From contig NZ_CP045369.1 of the NCBI RefSeq assembly GCF_009363535.1, positions 1,747,001 through 1,811,000 of the forward strand: 64,000 nt of DNA, read 5' to 3'. Source of the DNA: Microbulbifer sp. THAF38. GTDB lineage: Bacteria; Pseudomonadota; Gammaproteobacteria; Pseudomonadales; Cellvibrionaceae. Each line of letters opens with the position of its first letter. Within the stretch, counting starts at the first letter, position 1. The notes under the pieces are model-generated. The model made no database searches and was not told where the DNA came from. It worked only from the letters and a program-made list of their open reading frames with translations. Made by a program: the position numbers and the translations under genes. Below, piece after piece: positions 42,235-50,868 of this stretch.

Positions 42235-43436
42235 AACGAAATATCTATTGGTTTGGGTTGCTGTCTTGCTACGGAGCGCTGTTTCTTCTGGGGTTTATAG
42301 AAGTTTATAAAGCACCAATTTATCCAAAAATACTAGATTTCTTTTCTGTATCCCCTACTAAGGGCTCCACCTTTTTCTTTTTATCCACCTTTTCAGCTTT
42401 ATTGATGACGCTCTCCGGATCTTTGTGGGTAAAGAGGGTGAGAGTCATATCTGGCTTGGGACTGTTTATCGCCTTTATGGGGATCGGTTCAATCCTATCA
42501 GGTATCTCTGGTTATTTTCACTCCTTTCCTGTATTGATTTTGGGCAGTTTTGTTTTTGGGGTCGGTGCAGGGGGTTGTATGGTGCTAATTAATGTAGCAA
42601 TTCCTCTTTTTGTACCTCAAGACCTGACTCGCCAAGGGTATTGTGGATTACATAGCACCTACGGAGTTGCATCAATACTATCTCCATTATTGCCTGTACT
42701 CTTTTATAAATATCACTTTGGTTGGGAGGGTGGGTTCTACCTGTTTGGTGGGCTTGCAACCGCTATTTTAATATTTATTTTCTTTGGATTACGCAATAGC
42801 AGGGCAAGGCGTCAAGCGGGTGAGGGAGGTATTGATCCCAGTGCTTATCGAGAAAAGGGTAAGCGTGATAAAGAACCAAAAGAGTGGTGGATTGCAATAG
42901 GTGGTGGGCTGATTGTTTCTGCCTACAACGGATCGGAGCATATTCTTGCAAGTCGACTGGTGCTGTTTCTTGAGGCAAGAGGCGGCCCATGGGCGGTTGA
43001 AGCTGATATCCTGCTATCAATCTTTTTTGGCCTATTGTGCATTGGCAGGATACTTTTTACCTTTATTCTTCTGAAGGGCAATACCTTCTTTTGGCTGATT
43101 ATCTCTTTTCTATCGACTGCAGTGGTTTTTCTTCTGGGTTATTGGGTGAACCCTATATGGTTTCCGGTATGCGGATTAACACTATCTTACCTATTCCCCT
43201 ATACGATGGAGTGGTTAACCCGTTGTTCCAAGAATCCACCATTTACTGTTTCATTTTCTCTTGGCGCAGGAGGTGTATTTTTGATATTTGCGCATGCTTC
43301 GGTGGGCTGGCTGGATGGGAATTATGGGATTCAAACAGCTATTTGTGTAGTCCCAGTGTTCCTTGTGGCTGGGATACTCTTTTGTTTACTGATGGGATAT
43401 ATCGAAAGGGTGAAAAAGTCTTCAAAGGTTAGTTGA
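42231..43436 (+). CDS. MFS transporter, probable exporter for the cyclitol product
   Basis: 401 residues, GTG start overlapping the stop of the fusion gene (GTGA), so the two are translationally coupled. Twelve hydrophobic segments typical of MFS; a central cytoplasmic loop (RNSRARRQAGEGG...KRDKEPKEW, about 189-222) divides the two halves. Distant sugar-permease or FucP-like style (YKAPIYPKILDFF start, then GVGAGGCMVLINVAIPLF). Location suggests export or import of the cyclitol or its precursor. Confidence 0.88.
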   Translation: MKRNIYWFGLLSCYGALFLLGFIEVYKAPIYPKILDFFSVSPTKGSTFFFLSTFSALLMTLSGSLWVKRVRVISGLGLFIAFMGIGSILSGISGYFHSFPVLILGSFVFGVGAGGCMVLINVAIPLFVPQDLTRQGYCGLHSTYGVASILSPLLPVLFYKYHFGWEGGFYLFGGLATAILIFIFFGLRNSRARRQAGEGGIDPSAYREKGKRDKEPKEWWIAIGGGLIVSAYNGSEHILASRLVLFLEARGGPWAVEADILLSIFFGLLCIGRILFTFILLKGNTFFWLIISFLSTAVVFLLGYWVNPIWFPVCGLTLSYLFPYTMEWLTRCSKNPPFTVSFSLGAGGVFLIFAHASVGWLDGNYGIQTAICVVPVFLVAGILFCLLMGYIERVKKSSKVS

Positions 43437-43548
43437 GGAGTTTGACTCTTATCTTGTGCTCGATCGTCACAATAGATGACTGCGTCTCTATTAATTTTTT
43501 CAAATTGTGTTTGTATTGACCGGTTGATTGAAAGTTTATAAATGACAA

Positions 43549-43568
43549 TGCCCACCAAAAGGTGGGCA
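43549..43568 (-). terminator. hairpin downstream of the second ahpC
   Basis: TGCCCACC-AAAA-GGTGGGCA, lying between the convergent MFS gene and ahpC copy 2. T tracts are weak on both sides; it resembles the hairpin after ahpC copy 1. Confidence 0.55.
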
Positions 43569-43603
43569 ATGCCGGTTCCAATCCTGTGAGGGCTTGGGAA
43601 AAC

Positions 43604-44170
43604 TTAAATTTTGCCTACTAGGTCGAGTGACGGCGCCAGGGTCTCTTCACCCTCTTTCCACTTGGCCGGGCAGACTTCACCGGGGTGTGCAGCGACGTAC
43701 TGGGCGGCTTTGATCTTGCGCAGTAATTCGCTGGCATCGCGGCCGATACCACCAGCGGTGATCTCAACGATCTGTATGCGGCCTTCCGGGTCGATCACAA
43801 AGGTACCGCGGTCGGCGATGCCTTCTTCCTCAATCATCACGCCGAAGTTACGTGTAATGGTGCCGGTGGGGTCGCCGATCATCGGGTATTGGATTTTACC
43901 GATGGTGTCAGAGGAGTCGTGCCAGGCTTTGTGGGTGAAGTGGGTATCGGTGGAGACGGAGTAGATTTCTACACCCAACTTTTTGAACTCTTCGTAGTTG
44001 TCCGCCAGGTCACCGAGCTCTGTGGGGCATACAAAGGTGAAGTCGGCGGGGTAGAAGAAGAATACGGCCCACTTACCTTTTACATCGGTGTCGCTGACGT
44101 CGTGAAATTCGCCGTTCTGATAGGCCTTGGCTTTGAAGGGCTTGAGTTCGGATTCGATATAGCGGGACAT
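43604..44170 (-). CDS. ahpC: alkyl hydroperoxide reductase subunit C (peroxiredoxin), copy 2
   Basis: 188 residues, differing from copy 1 by only about half a dozen residues, all near the N-terminus (for example EFHDVSDTD versus DFFDISDAD). Both redox Cys (47 and 166) are conserved. The start is preceded by AAGGAGC. No ahpF follows it, so it must use the AhpF encoded at 36.3 kb. Base-level divergence at synonymous sites shows the copy is not brand-new. Confidence 0.97.
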   Translation of the reverse strand: MSRYIESELKPFKAKAYQNGEFHDVSDTDVKGKWAVFFFYPADFTFVCPTELGDLADNYEEFKKLGVEIYSVSTDTHFTHKAWHDSSDTIGKIQYPMIGDPTGTITRNFGVMIEEEGIADRGTFVIDPEGRIQIVEITAGGIGRDASELLRKIKAAQYVAAHPGEVCPAKWKEGEETLAPSLDLVGKI

Positions 44171-44282
44171 GAATTGCTCCTTAGTTGGATTAAAAGTATT
44201 CCGCGTTGTGTCTGTAACTTCTGTGACTTGAATACTATTGTTCTTGTGTTTTTAATAAAAATTAACAATTTAAATGTGTCAG

Positions 44283-44297
44283 ATAGCCTGTGACTAT
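44283..44297 (-). promoter_or_regulatory. OxyR-like operator half upstream of ahpC copy 2
   Basis: ATAG-CCTGTGA-CTAT keeps the outer tetramers and spacing of the OxyR consensus but not the inner T and A. It lies 113 bp upstream of the start, matching the position of the site before copy 1. Confidence 0.65.
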
Positions 44298-44387
44298 GCG
44301 CTTATCTGGGGCAGGCTAGATTGTGGATGGAAGCGACTTTAGAGATACTCCAAGGACTTGGGGTGCGCGTAGTGCTGCTCACCGGTA

Positions 44388-45731
44388 ATGGATACAAAGC
44401 CGCAGGAAAGTGGTATGCGATTGATAAGGTTGTTGAAGTATGACCTGGCGCGGGAAGCCGGGGACTGGGTGGATGATGGGGTGATCAGCGAGGCGCAGGC
44501 TGAGTTAATCTGCGCCCGCTATGAGGTGGACTACCATCGGGCCCGGCAGCGCTCAATGGGTTACAACGTGTTGGTGGGGCTCGGTTACCTGTTTATCGCA
44601 TTGGCGCTGATTACCCTGATTGGGGCCAACTGGGAGGAAATTCCACGCGCTTTGCGTATGGGAGGGCTGGTAACGCTTACTGTAGCCACCCAATGCGTTG
44701 CCCTGCGGATCTATTTCACTGGCGATCCCCGCCGGGGCGAGGGGCTTTTCCTGCTGGGGAACTTCTTCTTTGGTGCCTCAATTATCCTGATCGCGCAGAT
44801 ATACCATTTGGGCGAATATATGCCCGATGGCGTCTTCTGGTGGGCATTGGGTTGCCTGCCGTTTGCCCTGATTGCTCGCAGCCCCTGGCTGGCAATCCAG
44901 ACACAGGTTTTAGCGCTGCTGTGGTTCTTTTTGCAGGTCAGCATGGGCTACTACCCGGCGCTCTTCCCGCTCTTTATTGCGGCATCTCTCTATGTGCTTC
45001 TGCGCGGGCGTGCGAGTACGGTTCTTATGCTGTTGCTCTTGGTGAGTATCGGCTTCTGGGTTGAATACACTCTGTCGGAATTTTGGCGGAGCCAGCAGCC
45101 GTGGGTTGGGTTGAAGCTCTATCCCGAGAATCTGGCGGTAGCGGTTGCCCTGTTTATCCTGCTGTATGTTTTCAGCCACTGGCTGGCCTTGAGGGGGGCA
45201 TCGGTGGCCAAGGATTACGCAACGGTGATTTCCGTGTGGTGCCTGCGTTTTGCTCTGGTCAGCCTGCTGGTATTCAGCTTTGCATTTCCCTGGGAGGAGC
45301 TGATTGAGGCCCAGTGGGAGCACCGGCTGAGTATGTGGTTGGTGGTAGCCGCGATGGCTGCCGCTACGCTGGTATTAGCACTGCCGACCAGGCGCCTGTT
45401 ATCGAGCGGCCTCCTCTTGGTATTTTTTGTCGGTGCACTGATTGGCGTCAGTACCAGAGGTAACCCGGATTTGGCAGTGTATCTGCAGGTGGCGACTAAT
45501 TTCGTCCTTATCAGCTGTGGTATTTGGTTGATCTACCGGGGTATTCACGATGGTATTTCCCATTATTTCTTTCTTGGTGTGATGTCGATATTGATCACCG
45601 CACTGCTGCGCTATATCGACTTGATCGGCGATTACCTGGGGGCGGCGTTAATCTTTATTCTATTTGCGGGCCTGCTGTTGGGGGCCGCCAAGTACTGGAA
45701 GCACCACCAGGGCGGGGAGGAAATGCCATGA
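44388..45731 (+). CDS. DUF2157 family membrane protein
   Basis: 447 residues. A cytoplasmic N-terminal region (1-60) with WVDDGVISEAQAELICARY is followed by about 12 membrane segments; the first, LVGLGYLFIALALITLIGANWEEIP, is the DUF2157 signature. ATG 44388 is used. Function unknown in the family. It overlaps the following GDYXXLXY gene by 4 bases, a pairing often seen for these two families. Confidence 0.88.
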   Translation: MDTKPQESGMRLIRLLKYDLAREAGDWVDDGVISEAQAELICARYEVDYHRARQRSMGYNVLVGLGYLFIALALITLIGANWEEIPRALRMGGLVTLTVATQCVALRIYFTGDPRRGEGLFLLGNFFFGASIILIAQIYHLGEYMPDGVFWWALGCLPFALIARSPWLAIQTQVLALLWFFLQVSMGYYPALFPLFIAASLYVLLRGRASTVLMLLLLVSIGFWVEYTLSEFWRSQQPWVGLKLYPENLAVAVALFILLYVFSHWLALRGASVAKDYATVISVWCLRFALVSLLVFSFAFPWEELIEAQWEHRLSMWLVVAAMAAATLVLALPTRRLLSSGLLLVFFVGALIGVSTRGNPDLAVYLQVATNFVLISCGIWLIYRGIHDGISHYFFLGVMSILITALLRYIDLIGDYLGAALIFILFAGLLLGAAKYWKHHQGGEEMP

Positions 45732-46249
45732 AGAAGGGATTGACCTACGCCTTAGGGGTGGCGATTGCTACGCAATTTTTCATTCTTGTGGGGATGTATG
45801 TAAAAGCGCAGATGCCGCTTTGGACGGGAGAGCTGGTGCGGGTCAAAGCGATTCCGGTAGATCCCCGCTCTCTATTTCGCGGTAACTATGCGCGGCTGAA
45901 TTACGATTTTTCCCGCGTTGCCAAGTCGGCCCTGGCCGGAGACCGGCGAGTGCGAGAGGGAGAGGTGGTATATGTGTCCCTGAAAAAAGATCCTTCAGGG
46001 CTCTATGCGTTTTCTGGAGCGAGCCTGGAGAAACCTTCCGAAGGAGTATTTCTAAAAGGGCGGGTTGTGGGTCGTAACGCTTGGCGTGCAAAGCATTTTT
46101 ATCGTGTTAAGTACGGCATTGAGGCTTACTTTGCGCCCAAGGCAAAGGCTTTGCAGCTGGAGCGGGAATTACGCGATGGTGGGATTGCCGAGCTTATGGT
46201 GGCGCCCAGCGGGCAAGTGACCCTTAAGAATGTGATCGGGGATGATTGA
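45728..46249 (+). CDS. GDYXXLXY-domain protein
   Basis: 173 residues starting at ATG 45728 inside the stop of the DUF2157 gene (ATGA). One N-terminal membrane segment (7-26), then a periplasmic domain with the naming motif in the form RGNYARLNYDFS (about 55-66). Partner of the DUF2157 membrane protein; the two probably form one complex of unknown role. Confidence 0.87.
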   Translation: MKKGLTYALGVAIATQFFILVGMYVKAQMPLWTGELVRVKAIPVDPRSLFRGNYARLNYDFSRVAKSALAGDRRVREGEVVYVSLKKDPSGLYAFSGASLEKPSEGVFLKGRVVGRNAWRAKHFYRVKYGIEAYFAPKAKALQLERELRDGGIAELMVAPSGQVTLKNVIGDD

Positions 46250-46344
46250 TTCGGTAAATTGACTCGTGCGGTGTTTGGTGTGGGAGTATGCCGGACTCCT
46301 AATCGAGCAGAGAAAACAATGCCAACGGATGGGGGGCATGCGCT

Positions 46345-46944
46345 ATGTCACAGGGGAAAGGACATCGGATCGATATTTTCTCTACCATGATGTGGGTGCA
46401 GGGGGGGTGCCTGCTGTTGGCAGCAATCGGTTTTGGGTTTTCCGAGGTAGCGCTTCCCGCATTCGAGAGTGCCATTTTGAGTTCAGTGGCCTGGGGGATT
46501 CTGGGGGCATTACTCAGCTTTGTAGCAGTAGTGGTGTTGACTCGTTCCCATAATCGGGTGGGCCGCGCCCTGCGTTGGCACTGTGGCCGGCTGGCGCCAA
46601 TTTTCAGCAAAATGCCTCTAGTTCAATTAGTGATACTGTCTATTGCTGCGGGCGTGTGTGAGGAGCTGTTATTTCGTGGCTTTCTGCAAACCTGGTTATC
46701 ACAGCTGAGTTCACCGCTCTTGGGATTATTCGTTGCCTCCCTCATTTTTGCACTTCTACATTGGGCTTCGCTGATCTATGTACTGTTGATTTTTGTCTTT
46801 GGTCTGATCCTCGGCTATGCCTACCAGGTTAGTGGGAGCCTGTTGGGGGTGATAGTCTGGCACGCCGTTTACGATTTTTTTGCCTTGGCCGCTCTCGCCT
46901 ACTACCCCAAGGTGCTGGGTGCCGATCGATGGTTGAGCGAATAA
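46345..46944 (+). CDS. CPBP (CAAX-type) intramembrane metalloprotease
   Basis: 199 residues with about six membrane segments. The three family motifs are present: CEELLFRGFLQ (EExxxR, about 109-119), FALLHW (FxxxH, about 138) and WHAVYDFF (HxxxD, about 173). Such proteases cut prenylated or small proteins within the membrane and include bacteriocin self-immunity proteins. It lies on the same strand just after the GDYXXLXY gene. Confidence 0.9.
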   Translation: MSQGKGHRIDIFSTMMWVQGGCLLLAAIGFGFSEVALPAFESAILSSVAWGILGALLSFVAVVVLTRSHNRVGRALRWHCGRLAPIFSKMPLVQLVILSIAAGVCEELLFRGFLQTWLSQLSSPLLGLFVASLIFALLHWASLIYVLLIFVFGLILGYAYQVSGSLLGVIVWHAVYDFFALAALAYYPKVLGADRWLSE

Positions 46945-46999
46945 TCCGTTTATTCAGGGGCTTGGCACTTCAGTCCTTCAGCCCTTTATCCCTTCAACC

Positions 47000-47584
47000 C
47001 TATAGCAGGGTGTGGGCGAGTAGTAGGGTGAGTAGAGCGGTTATGGTAAAGGCAATCAGTGCCAGTAGGCCGTCGTGGGCCACCAGGGCCAGTCCAAAAA
47101 TGGTAAGGGCAAAACCTGCGGTAGTAGCGGAAAAGGGCACCAGTTCCATCAGCGGCATCGTCAAAGCGATCAGCGAACAGGTGGTGGCGATGGCATAGGT
47201 GCCACCGCGCCTCACCAGAAAGTCCAGGCGCGGCTGCATCCAGCGGTCAGCAAATTCTGCCGGCCGTCGCAACCAATGCAACGCTCTTATAAGTTTCTTT
47301 TTAGATATAGAGCGCTTGAGTAGCCACTTGGGCAGCCATACATGTCTCCGTCCCAATAGGAGTTGAATGGCTACTAGTAGTAGCAGCGCTGCCATGGCGG
47401 TAGAAATACCGGGCACGCCACTCAAAGGGGAGAACAAAATCAGACCCACCACCAGCAGGAAGGGCGCATAAGACCTGAGCCCGATGGTATCTATCACAAG
47501 TTCCAGAGAGACCCGCTCAGCATGTTTGCAGCTGGTTTCGATTTGCTCGAGCAGTTGGCACAGACCGGTAAACTCCTGGGGCAT
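47000..47584 (-). CDS. ExoD-like membrane protein (exopolysaccharide synthesis family)
   Basis: 194 residues from the ATG at 47584; an in-frame extension to 47656 is less likely. Features of PF06055: amphipathic N-terminus LLEQIETSCKHAERVSLELVIDTIG, then FSPLSGVPGIST and four membrane segments. The biochemical role of ExoD proteins is unknown. The gene converges on the CPBP gene. Confidence 0.88.
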   Translation of the reverse strand: MPQEFTGLCQLLEQIETSCKHAERVSLELVIDTIGLRSYAPFLLVVGLILFSPLSGVPGISTAMAALLLLVAIQLLLGRRHVWLPKWLLKRSISKKKLIRALHWLRRPAEFADRWMQPRLDFLVRRGGTYAIATTCSLIALTMPLMELVPFSATTAGFALTIFGLALVAHDGLLALIAFTITALLTLLLAHTLL

Positions 47585-47829
47585 AACAGCGAGGCTCAAT
47601 GCCTGGCGGTGTTTGATTGCGCAGGGCCCAATGGCGAGGGCTTTACATACTGGCATCCTCGCCGACTGTGAGCTACAGCTGGAAGCGTCGGCAAGGCGAT
47701 CTGGGCCAAGACTGCCAAGAGCAGCTCAAACGAATAGGACACAAACAACAGCATGGCGTTCACCAGAAAGGGAAACCTCTAGAGATAGTCTGTGCCGCCA
47801 AGGCCCCAAGCGCCAGTCCAACAGGGGAT

Positions 47830-48471
47830 CTAGTTGGAAAACAATTCATCCAAAGTGAAGGTTTCCAGGCCCTTACCCTGCCTTTGGCTCTCGCTCACCA
47901 TCTTTGCCGCCACTTGAGCGCCTTTTATTGGACGGTAGCGACGTAATCCGGGTAGCAGGCAGATCCAGGGAAGTAGCATGGCGCCAATTTTCTCAGCTGG
48001 GCGGGAGTCACTACGATCTCCCATGAGTAGGGAAGGGCGGAAGATGCTGATTTGGGCAAAGGGCAGTAGCAAAACTTTCTGCTCCAATTCTCCTTTCATT
48101 CGCAAATAGGCATTGCTGCTCTTGGCATTAGCGCCACTGGAGGATACCAACAGATAATGTGATACCCCGTTATCCGCTGCCAGTTGTGCCGCGTGGAGCT
48201 GGTAATCCACATCCACTTTATGTTGTTGCTCCAGGCTACCAGCCTGTTTCTTGGTAGTACCTAGGCAGGAAAAGAGCAAGTCGCCCCGAAATAATTCTGC
48301 ATATTCCTCAAGGCGATCAAAATCCACTACTTCATTGCGTACCTTGGGGTGGGGGGAGGGGGTGTTTCGGCGGGTCAGGGTTACTATTTCATCAATGAAA
48401 GCTTCTTTTGCTAATTGCTCAACCAGGTGATTCCCGATCAGTCCTGTTGCTCCGATAATAATGGCTTTCAT
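47830..48471 (-). CDS. NAD(P)-binding oxidoreductase (atypical SDR, HTATIP2-like)
   Basis: 213 residues. N-terminal Rossmann motif IIIGATGLIGNHLV (4-17) binds NAD(P). FSCLGTTKKQAGS, then VSSSGAN and YLRMKGELEQ (YxxxK, about 121-125) complete an atypical short-chain dehydrogenase site. Cytoplasmic; substrate unknown. Single gene. Confidence 0.88.
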   Translation of the reverse strand: MKAIIIGATGLIGNHLVEQLAKEAFIDEIVTLTRRNTPSPHPKVRNEVVDFDRLEEYAELFRGDLLFSCLGTTKKQAGSLEQQHKVDVDYQLHAAQLAADNGVSHYLLVSSSGANAKSSNAYLRMKGELEQKVLLLPFAQISIFRPSLLMGDRSDSRPAEKIGAMLLPWICLLPGLRRYRPIKGAQVAAKMVSESQRQGKGLETFTLDELFSN

Positions 48472-49117
48472 TGCTATATTTCCTGGCTAATCACTTTTCT
48501 ATAGGGTGAATGATCCACTATTAAGGGGTGGTACTGTCAAGTTTGTTGGGCACCTTAAGAACTTTATTTTTTAGTCAGATTTTTAAAATAAATGAAAACT
48601 TCGTTAAAAAATGATTAGAAAATAAATGTGAAATTCTTTAGCTATTAGATATTGATCCCTTAAAGATAAAATCAAGGTAGTGATGCAATAAATCCTGGGG
48701 GTAGGTGGGATGTAGCGTGCTTATCTAGGCTAGGGTTTTCAACGGCGTTGCTTATGGAAACTTAGAATAGTTCAGGTTGATTTGGATTGATTTGGGGGGC
48801 TTTTACTCTCCAAGCCTCCCACAAAAGCAATTCTCACCGAGTTTGACGCAGCACCAATGGAGCTAGCAATCTACTACCTGTGACTGGCGGAGCGCTCTCA
48901 TACCCTAACGCTGGCTTGCCTAGAGGTTGGTGCCCCAATCTAATCCAAAGCGGTCCTGATGCTGCCTGAGGGGTATGAGAGTCATTGGCGCCATCAATCT
49001 TATCCAAACGGATCAGTCAGCACTTTGCCAGGTAAGGATTTACGGACAGAAGGACGAATCGGCTATCGTTTTTCAGGAATAGCCGAAGCGGTGGAGAAGT
49101 TCGAAATAATACAAGTA
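48472..49117. other. intergenic region
   Basis: 646 bp, AT-rich near 48.55-48.70 kb. Around 48.83-49.1 kb a few short frames (for example 35 codons from an ATG near 48977) look like remnants of an older gene. A short stretch TTTGACGCAGCACC also occurs in similar form (AATTGACGCAGCACC) near 28193. Nothing is identified. Confidence 0.45.
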
Positions 49118-49729
49118 TTACTGTAAAACCTCAGGTTTCATCCCTGCACAATAATTGGCCGGTATTTCATCTAAATGGAACGCCTTCATAAGATCTCTGC
49201 TTGCCCCAACATAAGACCCTACCGTTGTGCCTGACCAGTAGCCTGTATCACAAGTCAGAGAAACACAGTCTCCCCCAAAAGTTACAAAGGGCTTATCACG
49301 TACAATCTTGCATGTGCATATGGCTTTGAGCGGATTCATTGGATCGACAATGCAGGGTTGATCCAGGCAATCTGTCCACGGTTTACCCTGTGGGCAGGAA
49401 AGTACAGGCTTAGTAGGCGCCTGTGCGAAAGAAAATGTCGATAAGGCCTTTTTTACTCCATTTGAGTCAGTCACAGGCACCCGGGCTTTGCATTCTGATA
49501 ATCCGAAGTTCAATCCCTCGTTAACATCACAGTTACAAATTGCATTTGAATCCGGTTTCTCAGGATCTGGAACGCAAGGGGCGGATGTGCATAAGACATA
49601 TTCATTGCTACAAATGGTGCCCTTACCATTTTTGATGGCGTTGTGATTGCCCTCCTGAGCGGCTGCTTCAAACCCTATCAAGGCTAGGGCAATCAAAATG
49701 ATTGTGACCAGGAATGAATCTTTCTTCAT
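49118..49729 (-). CDS. secreted Cys-rich protein of unknown function
   Basis: 203 residues, signal peptide 1-24 (cleavage after AAA). The mature part has about 14 Cys and two similar halves: CTSAPCVPDPEKPDSNAICNCD (about 47-68) and CLDQPCIVDPMNPLKAICTCK (about 121-141), suggesting an internal duplication of a disulfide-bonded unit. Periplasmic or extracellular. No known family recognised. Confidence 0.8.
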   Translation of the reverse strand: MKKDSFLVTIILIALALIGFEAAAQEGNHNAIKNGKGTICSNEYVLCTSAPCVPDPEKPDSNAICNCDVNEGLNFGLSECKARVPVTDSNGVKKALSTFSFAQAPTKPVLSCPQGKPWTDCLDQPCIVDPMNPLKAICTCKIVRDKPFVTFGGDCVSLTCDTGYWSGTTVGSYVGASRDLMKAFHLDEIPANYCAGMKPEVLQ

Positions 49730-50055
49730 GAACGTAGCCTTTATGATTAAAAAGGTCGGATAAAATTTAAGCTGATATGGCTCAGGCTAGGATCTTTAAA
49801 GTGTCTGTTTTTGATGGATAGGGTCAGTTTGTCAAAGTGCGACCAATGTTGTTCAAGATGGTGGGGGAGAGAATCAGGAGTCGGATCTAACAGGCGTCAT
49901 TTAATCTATGAATCTATCGAATACAAAGGTTAGCCGGGTATGTATGTCGGCTAGGGCTTAACGTCTAGATGGGATGGATGAACTCTAGGGTAATAAGTCT
50001 TGCGTACAGTCAATGTGCATAAAGGCTAGATGATGGTCAGGCGTGAAGGGGATCG
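49730..50055. other. intergenic region
   Basis: About 325 bp; no gene recognised. Confidence 0.5.
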
Positions 50056-50088
50056 GCATGTCTAAGCATCAAGAATGCCTAGACATGC
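50056..50088 (-). terminator. strong hairpin at the 3' end of the DUF4174 gene
   Basis: GCATGTCTA-A-GCAT pairs with ATGC-C-TAGACATGC. No T tract, so termination is not certain. Confidence 0.5.
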
Positions 50089-50090
50089 TT

Positions 50091-50612
50091 CTATTTAGGT
50101 TGCTCAATGCAAAACTTCTCGGCAATTCTAGAAAAAAAATTCAGTGTCCCGGCGGGTTCAATGCAGTTATTAATTCGATCTTGGCTGGGTAAATAGGTTC
50201 CTTGCATCTCTTGTTGCCGCATCGGCATCCGATCTATGCGATGAAAAATTTCCACGGGTGAGAAGGTGACAGTGCGATATTTCACTCCACCATCCTTGCC
50301 AATCAAAATAACCTGTTCAGTATTGCTTCTGAAGTATTGATCGCGAACATTTTTACCGAAATCCCTGGAAATTTCACCTGGGTAATTAGTTTCTATCTTC
50401 TCATCGGAAAACAAAAACCATAGTAGTTGCCTTTCAGCGAATTGTGGTTCCAGCTTGAGCAGAGACTGCACAGTCTCTGGCACGTCTTTAGGGTTGGCCA
50501 GGAGTAAAACACGATACTTCCATTGGAAATTTTTAAGGTTGTTTATAGCCGCCTCCTCTGCGGAAAGCTGTAAAGGATGGAGAATAAATAGCAAAAAAAA
50601 CAGTATGCGCAT
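50091..50612 (-). CDS. DUF4174-type secreted protein
   Basis: 173 residues from ATG 50612, chosen since a signal peptide follows at once (MRILFFLLFILHPLQLSAEE); a longer frame to 50705 is less likely. The body matches the DUF4174 pattern: LKNFQWKYRVLLLANP, QLLWFLFSD, VILIGKDGGVKYR and the end IDRMPMRQQEM. It has a thioredoxin-like fold without redox Cys pair. Periplasmic; function unknown. Confidence 0.82.
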   Translation of the reverse strand: MRILFFLLFILHPLQLSAEEAAINNLKNFQWKYRVLLLANPKDVPETVQSLLKLEPQFAERQLLWFLFSDEKIETNYPGEISRDFGKNVRDQYFRSNTEQVILIGKDGGVKYRTVTFSPVEIFHRIDRMPMRQQEMQGTYLPSQDRINNCIEPAGTLNFFSRIAEKFCIEQPK

Positions 50613-50868
50613 TAGTACAACTCTGCTATTTGGATTGCTAAATACACTTAAGTTTAGCTGAGTTAAATCAACTAGACTTATACGGTGCCTCTCTTGATTG
50701 CTCATGTTAATAAAATAGGGGTGGCCCCCTGGTTTTTAGTGGACCTTATTAAAGAGGCCTGCATATAAGCTCTAGGTTACTGAGAGAAGTCCCGAACCCA
50801 AGTAATGCAGGCGCCTGACAACTTTCTGACTTGATTTTCAATTGGAGTCTCCAAGGCTGGTAGTATTC

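Noticed and set aside
47484..47946. + strand ORFs between the ExoD-like and NAD(P)-binding genes
   Set aside because: They mostly run antisense to the ends of both real genes and show no protein-like composition.
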